Of a stretch of DNA of 64,000 nt, positions 17,712 to 25,752 are shown piece after piece. The stretch covers positions 62,001 through 126,000 of the forward strand of contig NCGX01000002.1 in assembly GCA_002256995.1 (NCBI GenBank), given 5' to 3'. Source of the DNA: Hydrogenophilales bacterium 16-64-40 (lineage in GTDB: Bacteria; Pseudomonadota; Gammaproteobacteria; Burkholderiales; Thiobacillaceae). Both the position numbers and the translations under genes were made by a program. How positions within the stretch are numbered: position 1 is the first letter of the stretch; each line of letters opens with the position of its first letter. Under the pieces are notes generated by a model. It was given only the letters and a program-made list of their open reading frames with translations, was not told where the DNA came from and ran no database searches.

Positions 17712-17999
17712 ATGAGTACGAAAGAAGACTTCGTCCGCAAGATGCACGCCAAGCTCGATCAATGGAATGCCGAGATCGATGTGCTATCGGCCAAGGCCGA
17801 TGCCGCTGAAGCCAGCGCCCGCGCCGAATACCACAAGCAGCTGGAAACCCTGCGCAGCAAGCGCGATCACGCGCGCGGCAAGCTGAACGAGCTCGAATCC
17901 GCAAGCGAGGGCGCCTGGCACGACCTCAAGGCCGGCGTCGAGCTCGCGTGGGAGTCGGTCAGCGAAGCAGTGCGCTCCGCCACCGCACGGTTCAAGTAG
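17712..17999 (+). CDS. Coiled-coil stress protein, sll1863-like
   Basis: A 95-residue, highly charged, almost wholly helical protein (DQWNAEIDVLSAKADAAEASARAEYHK...), predicted as a long coiled coil ending in a short amphipathic segment (WHDLKAGVELAWESVSEAVRSA). Relatives are called sll1863-family stress response proteins, and no activity is established. AAAAGGAAAATGAC provides a good ribosome site for the ATG at 17712. Its placement between an HPF-like gene and a ferritin-like gene suggests a stationary-phase or oxidative-stress role; this is inference. Confidence 0.7.
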   Translation: MSTKEDFVRKMHAKLDQWNAEIDVLSAKADAAEASARAEYHKQLETLRSKRDHARGKLNELESASEGAWHDLKAGVELAWESVSEAVRSATARFK

Positions 18000-18055
18000 T
18001 CAAATCAACCGGCCATGCCGGACCTATTCTTGCCACAACGCAAAGGGAGCACAAC

Positions 18056-18343
18056 ATGTCAAACGAGGGTTATCACGAACCAATCGAAGAACTCAGCACG
18101 GAGACCCGCGACATGCACCGGGCGATCGTCTCGCTGATGGAGGAACTCGAAGCGGTGGACTGGTACAACCAGCGGGTGGATGCCTGCAAGGATCCGGAAT
18201 TGCGCGCAATCCTCAAGCACAACCGCGACGAAGAAAAGGAGCATGCCGCCATGGTGCTGGAGTGGATCCGCCGGCGTGACCCAAGGTTCGACAAGGAACT
18301 GCGGGACTATCTGTTCACCGACAAGAAAATCGCCCACGACTGA
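18056..18343 (+). CDS. Encapsulated-ferritin-like protein (EncFtn family) without cargo peptide
   Basis: A 95-residue helical protein. MEELEAVDWYNQRVDA (residues 28-43) and HNRDEEKEHAAMVLEW (55-70) match the two-helix EncFtn ferroxidase family. By recalled alignment to the Rhodospirillum rubrum protein, E30, E60 and H63 are the di-iron ligands, with W36/Y37 conserved. EncFtn forms annular decamers that oxidise Fe2+ and normally loads into an encapsulin shell through a C-terminal peptide. Here the protein ends at TDKKIAHD without a LGIGSL-like tail, and no encapsulin gene is in the window. AAAGGGAG precedes the ATG. Confidence 0.85.
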   Translation: MSNEGYHEPIEELSTETRDMHRAIVSLMEELEAVDWYNQRVDACKDPELRAILKHNRDEEKEHAAMVLEWIRRRDPRFDKELRDYLFTDKKIAHD

Positions 18344-18374
18344 TTCGGGCTGGGCCGGCGTCGGCACCCGCCGG

Positions 18375-19433
18375 TTACTTCACTGAGCGGGCTTCCTCGT
18401 CCAGATAAATCCGGTAGGCATTGCCGCGGTTGCTGCCGTCAAAAGCCGGCAGCTTTTCGTAGCGTGACCAGTCGGTGTTGCGGTAGGCCTCGTCGAAAGA
18501 AACGAAGTCCCTGACCGCCCGGCCCATCGCCTCGCGCACATAGAGAATGTAATCACGGGTTGCCTCCACGACTTGCCCGGCGTCCTCCGACATCGTGCCA
18601 TGGCCGGGGATGATGTAGCGCATCTGATCTTTCAGGCCGGCGATGTAATCCAGGCCCGTCAGCCACCGTTCGACATCGGTTTCGGGACTGTCGAGAAAGG
18701 GCACGCGACCGCCATACAGCACGTCGCCGCCGAACAGCACCCCGTAGTTCCTGACCAGCATGATGGAATCGCCGGGGGCATGGGCCGGGCCGAGATGCCG
18801 GACCTCGAACTGGACCCCGCCCAGCTCGAAGCGCATTTCCTGGTCGAACACCTCGTCCGGCGCCACGATGAAGGTCTTCTCGTCGACCCACGGGAACAGG
18901 GCCTGGCGGCGCTGCTCGAGCCGGCGCGCGGCATCTTCGCCCTGGCTGTCCGCCGTGCCCCCCGCGTAGCCGAGGGTGCCGCGCTGGGCCACCACGGTCG
19001 GCGCGTTCCCATGCTCCTTGAAGGCCTGCAGGCCATAGATGTGGTCGGCATGGTAGTGGCTGACCACGACGCACTTGATGGGCTTGTCGGTCACCTCGCG
19101 GATGCGCTGCAGCAGCCGATAGCCCAGCGCCGGCGTGCCGAGGGCGTCGAACACCACCACCCCCGCCTCCGTCACCACGAAGCCGGCGTTCGAGGTGTGG
19201 CCCTCGTTCACCGAGTCGGGAACGCCCGACAAGCCTTCGATGTAGTAAACCGGGGTGCCCTGCACCTGGTGCAGGGTGAAGGGCAGGCTGACCGCGCCGT
19301 AGGGCGTCGCGGCCGACGCCGCCATGCCGAACAGCAGCGAGCAGGCCAGCACCACCCAGCGTGTATCAACGCGGGGTGATAAACCGTCCTTGCCGTGCAG
19401 TTTGATCAGCATGGACTGGATTGCGATTTTCAT
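18375..19433 (-). CDS. Periplasmic MBL-fold metallohydrolase (SoxH-like)
   Basis: A 353-residue metallo-beta-lactamase-fold protein with the zinc motif SHYHADH (about residue 133), a second His in HLGPAHAPGDS and IIPGHGT near 290. A Sec signal peptide follows a charged N-terminus (WVVLACSLLFGMAASAA, about 28-44). It resembles SoxH-like secreted hydrolases found near sulfur-oxidation or quinoprotein genes; the substrate is unknown. The ATG at 19433 is chosen because GGAGGA sits 7 bases upstream. It is convergent with the EncFtn gene. Confidence 0.8.
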   Translation of the reverse strand: MKIAIQSMLIKLHGKDGLSPRVDTRWVVLACSLLFGMAASAATPYGAVSLPFTLHQVQGTPVYYIEGLSGVPDSVNEGHTSNAGFVVTEAGVVVFDALGTPALGYRLLQRIREVTDKPIKCVVVSHYHADHIYGLQAFKEHGNAPTVVAQRGTLGYAGGTADSQGEDAARRLEQRRQALFPWVDEKTFIVAPDEVFDQEMRFELGGVQFEVRHLGPAHAPGDSIMLVRNYGVLFGGDVLYGGRVPFLDSPETDVERWLTGLDYIAGLKDQMRYIIPGHGTMSEDAGQVVEATRDYILYVREAMGRAVRDFVSFDEAYRNTDWSRYEKLPAFDGSNRGNAYRIYLDEEARSVK

Positions 19434-19532
19434 GGCGTGTCCTCCGGGGTTTTTAAGCGGCGATTTCATGTCTGACACGCGACGGCGTCAGCGCACCAGT
19501 TTACCCGCTCCAGGCAAACCGCGCGCCGCGCC

Positions 19533-20123
19533 TTAACTCGCCTGCAAATCCTGAGGCTGATTGACATTGGCAAAACAGGCGGCCTCGAAGCGCACCGCCG
19601 TCGAGGGCAATTCCGCCTGCCAGTGACGCACCGCGCGCGCGCCGCGCGCCAGGTACGCGGCGAGATGGTCGCGCTGGTCGGCGCGCACGATGAAGCAGCT
19701 GTGATGCACGCGCACCGCGTCCGCCGCCACCGCCAACGGCACGTTCGCGCGCTGCGCCGCCGCCAGCAACCGCGCCGCCAGGTCGGCCGGCAGACGCGGC
19801 GTGTCGCAGGGCGCGACCAGCAGCCAGTCCGCCGCCACCGCCTGTAGCGCCGCCAGTACGCCGGCCAGCGGGCCGGGAAAGTCGGGCAGGGTGTCGGGCA
19901 GCACGCGGTGGCCGTACGCCGCGTACGCATCGAAATTGCGGTTGGCGCTGATCACGAGTTCGTCGACCTGCGGGGTGAGGGCGGCCAGCGCCCAGTCGAT
20001 GAGCGGACGCCCCTGATACTCGATCAGCCCCTTGTCGGCGCCGCCCATGCGGCGGCCCTGACCGCCTGCCAGGATGACGGCGGCGACGCGCACCGACTCC
20101 AATTTACTGCCGCGGCCGGCCAT
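19533..20123 (-). CDS. mobA: Molybdenum cofactor guanylyltransferase
   Basis: A protein of up to 196 residues that transfers GMP from GTP to molybdopterin, making the MGD cofactor of DMSO-reductase-family enzymes. The signature LAGGQGRRMGGADKG, with its nucleotide-binding loop and Lys, and the later APCDTP motif are clear. The ATG at 20123 overlaps the end of the upstream membrane-protein gene; a GTG at 20093 just after that gene's stop would give a 186-residue protein nearer the usual family start and is a real alternative. Its target enzymes are outside the window. Confidence 0.88.
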   Translation of the reverse strand: MAGRGSKLESVRVAAVILAGGQGRRMGGADKGLIEYQGRPLIDWALAALTPQVDELVISANRNFDAYAAYGHRVLPDTLPDFPGPLAGVLAALQAVAADWLLVAPCDTPRLPADLAARLLAAAQRANVPLAVAADAVRVHHSCFIVRADQRDHLAAYLARGARAVRHWQAELPSTAVRFEAACFANVNQPQDLQAS

Positions 20124-21732
20124 AGAGATGGAAACGGTCGGAGCGGTCGCCGGGCCGCGCGCCCTCCCACTGCTTGACCCAGCCGTCCGGAATGCGCGGC
20201 GCACTTTCGCGGCGGCGGGTTTCCACCAGCAGCCAGTTGCAGCGGGGGTCAGCGGGCGCAAACCGGCGGCCGCTGTGATAGGCCAGCAGCCAGCGCTGCT
20301 GGCTGCGCACCCGATAGGTCTGGAGGCAGTCCGCGGGCGGCACCCGTGCCGCCAGCACCTCGCCAACGCTGGCATAACTCAGGCGGCGGTCGAGCGGCCC
20401 CTGAAACAGCGCCATCAGCAGGGCCCACATGAAGGTCATGCTCGCCGTCCACACCAGGATGGGGCGCAGCGGCGAGCGGCCGACCCGCGCCAGGAACACG
20501 ATCCAGGCCAGGGTGACGACGAGGCCGAGTGCCAGTGCCCACGGGCGCAATTCGCCGACGCCGGTCATGCCCAGCTTGGTCAGCCGCCCCGCCAGTCGCG
20601 CCGGACTGCCGAGGTCGTGCGCGCTCCAGTAGACCCAGAACACCAGCCCGATAAAGCCGAACAGCATCAACGCAAACCACATCAGGGCGCTGGCTGCGCC
20701 GCGCCGCAGGCTGAGCAGCCCGGCCGCGCCCAGCAAGGCCAGCGGCAGCAACAGAACCAGACCCTGCTCCTCGCCGGGATGGGCTGCCAGGGCGTACAAG
20801 CCGAGCAGGCCCGCCAGCGCGCCGAACGGCAGCACAATGCCAGGCGTGCGCCACTGGCGTCGGCTGCGGTACAGCCCCCAGGCCGCCAGCGGCCACGCCG
20901 GCCAGGCATACCAGGCCAGAATGCCCGGGTAGTAAGTTGGATGAAGCCCTTCGCCGCCCAGCCAGCGCTGCAGGTTAAGCACGCCAACAAACGGGATCGC
21001 CTGCGTGGCGAGATAAGCCAGCCATGCCGCGCTTGCCGCAAGCGCGAGGCCCACCCCCAACAGCAGCGCGCGACGCGCCGCCGCAGAACGATAGTCTTCA
21101 AGCAACAGCGGCAACAGCAAGGCCAGCGCCAGCATCAACAGCGCTTCCGCCGCGCCGCCGGCAAGCAGCATGAGCGCGGCGCCGATGCCCAGCGCCCAGC
21201 CGCTGCGAGCGTTCTGCGGCAGCCTGGCCAGGCCATACAACATGATCGCGGCGGCGGCGAACTGGGCGGTATAGGCATTGAGTTCGTGGCCCCGCACCAG
21301 CAAGCCCACACAGCCCAGCAGCGTCAGTGCCGCCGCCCAGCCTGCTTCTGCGCCGTACAGCGCGCGCGCGCTGCGCGAGACAAAAAACAGCGCCAGCGCG
21401 ATGAACACGCCCGAGGCCAGCCGTGCGCCATCGTGCAAGGCCAGAACGGGCGAAGCGAGCCAGGCGGTGGCGGTCGCCACCCAGTAGTACAGGGGCGGCG
21501 TGGCCGCCACGGCCTGCGGCGCAACGTCGCCTTGCAGCAGCAGCCACAAGCGGACGAAGTGCTCGCCGTCGCCGCCTTTCCAGGGTGCGTGCCCCACCAG
21601 CCCCGGCAACAGCCAGGCCGCACAGAGCAGCAGCAGCCCGAGCTGCGGAAGGGTCGCTGCGCAGCGGCGGGGCACCCACCGGCGTACTCCTTGCGGGTGC
21701 TGCGACAGCGCGGGCAGGCGCTTACTGAACAA
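20104..21732 (-). CDS. GT39/ArnT-like polytopic membrane glycosyltransferase-like protein
   Basis: A 542-residue membrane protein with at least ten hydrophobic segments. The first periplasmic loop carries GHAPWKGGDGEHF, resembling the acidic (DE-type) catalytic loop of GT-C transferases such as ArnT, which use polyprenyl-phosphate sugars. A soluble C-terminal domain (from about residue 440) follows. The TTG start at 21732 overlaps the M48 protease stop by 11 bases; a later start is possible. The lipid substrate is unknown, and no lipid A or polysaccharide gene is adjacent. Confidence 0.68.
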   Translation of the reverse strand: MFSKRLPALSQHPQGVRRWVPRRCAATLPQLGLLLLCAAWLLPGLVGHAPWKGGDGEHFVRLWLLLQGDVAPQAVAATPPLYYWVATATAWLASPVLALHDGARLASGVFIALALFFVSRSARALYGAEAGWAAALTLLGCVGLLVRGHELNAYTAQFAAAAIMLYGLARLPQNARSGWALGIGAALMLLAGGAAEALLMLALALLLPLLLEDYRSAAARRALLLGVGLALAASAAWLAYLATQAIPFVGVLNLQRWLGGEGLHPTYYPGILAWYAWPAWPLAAWGLYRSRRQWRTPGIVLPFGALAGLLGLYALAAHPGEEQGLVLLLPLALLGAAGLLSLRRGAASALMWFALMLFGFIGLVFWVYWSAHDLGSPARLAGRLTKLGMTGVGELRPWALALGLVVTLAWIVFLARVGRSPLRPILVWTASMTFMWALLMALFQGPLDRRLSYASVGEVLAARVPPADCLQTYRVRSQQRWLLAYHSGRRFAPADPRCNWLLVETRRRESAPRIPDGWVKQWEGARPGDRSDRFHLYGRPRQ

Positions 21733-23173
21733 TTTTGAGGCGCTGGCCCGGTGTGGGCTCGCCGCTTGGATAGAGGGCGTTCATCAGGCGCAGCTGGTTT
21801 TCGGCGTCCGCCCCGAGCGGCGACTTTCGCGCCAGGCTTGCCATCGTCATGCCGGGCTGCGCCGTGACCAGTTTCAACACGTAGGGCCGGGCAGCCTGTC
21901 TCTCGGCCGGGGTGATCGCGCGGAAGCTGTTGATCGTCGCGCGCAGGGTGTTGCGTTCGCGCGCGTAGGCGGGCTTGTCGCGAGCCATGCCGGCAATCAG
22001 GTACTGCGTGCCGTTGAACACCACGGCCGCCGCCACCACCGGCTTGCCCTGCTGCGCGCCCGCCGCGAATGCCGCCGGATAGCCGCCGAGCTTGCCGCTG
22101 TCAAAGCGCGCGCCGGCATCCAGCTGGATTCCCTTTTGCAGGGTATCCAGCGGCTTGTTGTTTTTCGGCCCCTGCTGCAGCTCGACCAGCGCGTCGCCCC
22201 GCGGGCTCAAGGCCACCACCCGGGCGGGGCGGTTCTGCACCCGCCAACCCGGCGGGAACTGGATCGCCAGGCCGAGCTTTTCGTGCAGCAGCATGTTGTT
22301 GCGGATCAGGCCCTGGTCGGGGCTGTCGCCAAAGACCACGCCTGCCATTTTCTGCAGGTAGTCGCTGCGGCCCTCGCGCGGATTGGCCACGCTGTATTGA
22401 TTCGCCGCGCCCACTACCTGCTTGAGACGCGCATCGTTGCTGGGGTGGGTATCGAAGGTGCCGTGATAGGTGCGCGGCTGACGACCGTCGCGCCTGGCCT
22501 GTTCGGCGGCGAACAGTTCCTGATTTTTCAGCACCCCGATGACATCGATCATCGCCTGCGGGGTGTAGCCGCTTTTCGCCAGATATTCGGCACCGAGGCG
22601 GTCGGATTCCAGCTCGTGCTCGCGGCCGTAGCCCGCGGTCCAGGCCTGCGCCAGCGTTTGCAGCAGCGACGCGCCCGCCTGGTTGCCCATCCCCGGCACC
22701 AGGATCGACCCCAGCACCGCACCCAGCCCGACCGCGGTGGAGGTGCTTTGCTGGCGCACGCTGTGACGTGCGGTGACATGGCCGATTTCGTGGCCAACCA
22801 CTCCCGCCAGTTCGGCCTCGGAATTCAGGTAGGCCATGAGGCCGCGCGTGATGTAGACGTAGCCGCCGGGCAAGGCAAAGGCGTTCACGTCCGGGCTGTC
22901 GACCACGGTGAAATGCCATTGCAGGTGCGGTCGATGGCTCCGCGCCGCCAGCCGCTGGCCGATCTCATTCACGTAGGCCTGCAGCGCCGGGTTGGCCAGC
23001 GCCGCGTATTCCTTCAGCACATCCTGGTGTGCCTGGGCGCCCAGCTGGATTTCCTGCTGCTCTGACATCAGGACGAAGTTCTTGCCCCCGCTGACCGGAT
23101 TTTGCGCGCAGTGAGTCAGCGCCAGCGAACCGAAGGCGATGATGGCAATACGACGAAAAGCGCGGGGGGTCAT
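21722..23173 (-). CDS. M48 family metalloprotease lipoprotein (BepA/YfgC-like)
   Basis: A 483-residue outer-membrane or periplasmic zinc protease. The N-terminal RIAIIAFGSLALTHC is a lipobox-type signal, GHEIGHVTARH (about residue 135) is the HExxH zinc motif, and the third ligand Glu is in HELESDRLG. A C-terminal LysM-like region (about 430-483, YVLKLVTAQPGMTMASLA) may bind peptidoglycan. BepA-type proteases clear misfolded outer-membrane proteins. The ATG at 23173 is preferred to an upstream start because the signal peptide begins there. Its end overlaps the membrane-protein gene. Confidence 0.87.
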   Translation of the reverse strand: MTPRAFRRIAIIAFGSLALTHCAQNPVSGGKNFVLMSEQQEIQLGAQAHQDVLKEYAALANPALQAYVNEIGQRLAARSHRPHLQWHFTVVDSPDVNAFALPGGYVYITRGLMAYLNSEAELAGVVGHEIGHVTARHSVRQQSTSTAVGLGAVLGSILVPGMGNQAGASLLQTLAQAWTAGYGREHELESDRLGAEYLAKSGYTPQAMIDVIGVLKNQELFAAEQARRDGRQPRTYHGTFDTHPSNDARLKQVVGAANQYSVANPREGRSDYLQKMAGVVFGDSPDQGLIRNNMLLHEKLGLAIQFPPGWRVQNRPARVVALSPRGDALVELQQGPKNNKPLDTLQKGIQLDAGARFDSGKLGGYPAAFAAGAQQGKPVVAAAVVFNGTQYLIAGMARDKPAYARERNTLRATINSFRAITPAERQAARPYVLKLVTAQPGMTMASLARKSPLGADAENQLRLMNALYPSGEPTPGQRLKIVQ

Positions 23174-23232
23174 GTCAGTCTCTTCCTTGAAGAAGGCGGC
23201 GCACGAAATGATACCGTTGCCGCACCGCAAAA

Positions 23233-23264
23233 ATGCAAAAAGCGGCCATGGCCGCTTTTTGCAT
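23233..23264 (-). terminator. Intrinsic terminator after rpmE
   Basis: A perfect 32-bp palindrome (half-site ATGCAAAAAGCGGCC) lies between rpmE and the M48 gene. The G/C core is flanked by A5 and T5 runs, so it can work on either strand; on the minus strand it ends the rpmE transcript about 22 bases past the stop codon. Confidence 0.85.
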
Positions 23265-23286
23265 GCATCGCGCAGACCGGCTTGCT

Positions 23287-23505
23287 TCAAGCCGCGGTTG
23301 ATTTAATCCCGTAGCGCTGGCGGAACTTCTCGACGCGGCCCGCAGTGTCGACGATCTTCTGCTTGCCGGTGTAGAACGGATGGCAGGCAGAGCAGACTTC
23401 CACCTGCAGGGCGGGTTTGCCCAGCGTGGAACGGGTTTTGAACGTGTTACCGCAGGAGCAGGTCACGGCCACTTCGTTGTAATCGGGGTGAATGCCGGCT
23501 TTCAT
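23287..23505 (-). CDS. rpmE: 50S ribosomal protein L31
   Basis: A 72-residue ribosomal protein beginning [22 protein letters not shown]. The four zinc-ligand cysteines (CSC at 16-18, CSACH at 38-41) mark the zinc-containing C+ form, as opposed to the zinc-free paralogue induced during zinc starvation. The length is normal. It is followed by a strong palindromic terminator and preceded by rho on the same strand, 63 bases away. Confidence 0.97.
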   Translation of the reverse strand: MKAGIHPDYNEVAVTCSCGNTFKTRSTLGKPALQVEVCSACHPFYTGKQKIVDTAGRVEKFRQRYGIKSTAA

Positions 23506-23568
23506 GGCAATTCCTTAAATGAGTTGAATTCGGAGAACGCGGGAGTATAGCGGAGACAGGCGCCCCGA

Positions 23569-24828
<1,260 letters not shown>

Positions 24829-24844
24829 GGACGGGGCCTGAGTA

Positions 24845-24928
24845 GGCTCGCTTGAAAGAGCCGGGAGGTGAGGGAGGGGTGAAGCCGGATGGTGCTGCGC
24901 GCAGGCGGCGCAGGGACGCGCCATCCGG
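24845..24928 (-). promoter_or_regulatory. Structured trxA-rho intergenic leader
   Basis: Transcribed leftward, this leader can form a two-part stem: CCGGATGG (24885-24892) pairs with CCATCCGG (24921-24928), enclosing CTGCGC/GCGCAG (24895-24900/24908-24913). A smaller GGCTC/GAGCC stem (24845-24849/24858-24862) lies nearer rho. No U-tract follows. It may be a processing or attenuation element in rho autoregulation; this is inferred from position. Confidence 0.45.
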
Positions 24929-24938
24929 TGAGACTTTG

Positions 24939-25265
24939 TTAGATGTTGCTGTCGACGAAAGCGGTCAGTTGCGACTTGGACAGGGCGCCGACCTTGGTGG
25001 CCTCGACGTTGCCGTTCTTGAAAATCATCAGGGTGGGGATGCCGCGGATGCCGAACTTCGGCGGGGTGGCTTGGTTTTCATCGATGTTGAGCTTGCACAC
25101 CTTGAGCTTGCCGGCGTATTCCTTGGCCACTTCGTCAAGGATCGGTGAAATCATCTTGCAGGGGCCGCACCAGTCCGCCCAGTAATCCACCAGCACCGGC
25201 ACACCGGCCTGCAGGACTTCCTGTTCGAACGAATCGTCGGATATGTAATGAACATGTTCGCTCAT
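24939..25265 (-). CDS. trxA: Thioredoxin 1
   Basis: A 108-residue cytoplasmic disulfide reductase. The active site WADWCGPCK lies at about residues 30-38, the cis-proline in RGIPTLMIF, and the length is that of E. coli TrxA. It supplies electrons to ribonucleotide reductase (a class II enzyme is at the left edge), methionine sulfoxide reductases and others. The ATG at 25265 gives the family start [18 protein letters not shown]. It is divergent from fdxA and upstream of rho on the same strand. Confidence 0.97.
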   Translation of the reverse strand: MSEHVHYISDDSFEQEVLQAGVPVLVDYWADWCGPCKMISPILDEVAKEYAGKLKVCKLNIDENQATPPKFGIRGIPTLMIFKNGNVEATKVGALSKSQLTAFVDSNI

Positions 25266-25423
25266 TGGTGAGGCTCCTATTTGATTATGCGGGCGGCCGG
25301 ACATGGCCTGGATGGTTTGGGAAGGCGGTAAGACTGGAAAAATTGGTTTTGTGCCGATATGCTACATCAAAATTGCCGCCTGCAAGCATCCGGGCATTCC
25401 ACAAATCATCAGGGTAAACACGA

Positions 25424-25747
25424 ATGACCTACGTTGTAGCCGAAGCCTGCATCAAGTGCAAATATACCGATTGTGTCGATGTCTGTCCGGTGGACTGCTT
25501 CCACGAGGGCCCCAACTTCCTCGTCATCGACCCCGAGGAATGCATCGACTGCACCCTGTGCGTCGCCGAATGCCCGGTCGAGGCCATCTTTGCCGAGGAC
25601 GACGTGCCGGACGACCAGCGCGCCTACATCGCGCTCAATGCCGAGCTCGCCAAAGAATGGAAGGTCATCATCGAGAGCAAGGACGCGCTGCCCGACGCCG
25701 ACGAATGGGCTGGTGTCAAGGACAAGCTGCAATACCTGGAGCGCTGA
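25424..25747 (+). CDS. fdxA: 7Fe ferredoxin FdxA
   Basis: A 107-residue electron carrier with one [3Fe-4S] and one [4Fe-4S] cluster. The cysteines are C9, C12, C17, C21 and C25 in [19 protein letters not shown], and C40, C43, C46 and C50 in [15 protein letters not shown], the layout of the Azotobacter-type 7Fe ferredoxins. A C-terminal extension after residue 60 ([17 protein letters not shown]) is typical of FdxA. The redox partner is not known from context. The AddB-like gene starts 5 bases after its stop. Confidence 0.95.
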   Translation: MTYVVAEACIKCKYTDCVDVCPVDCFHEGPNFLVIDPEECIDCTLCVAECPVEAIFAEDDVPDDQRAYIALNAELAKEWKVIIESKDALPDADEWAGVKDKLQYLER

Positions 25748-25752
25748 ACCGC

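Noticed and set aside
20074..21738. A 554-codon plus-strand open frame opposite the GT39-like gene
   Set aside because: Its translation is Gln/Arg/Pro-rich with no family features; the minus-strand frame has coherent transmembrane segments.
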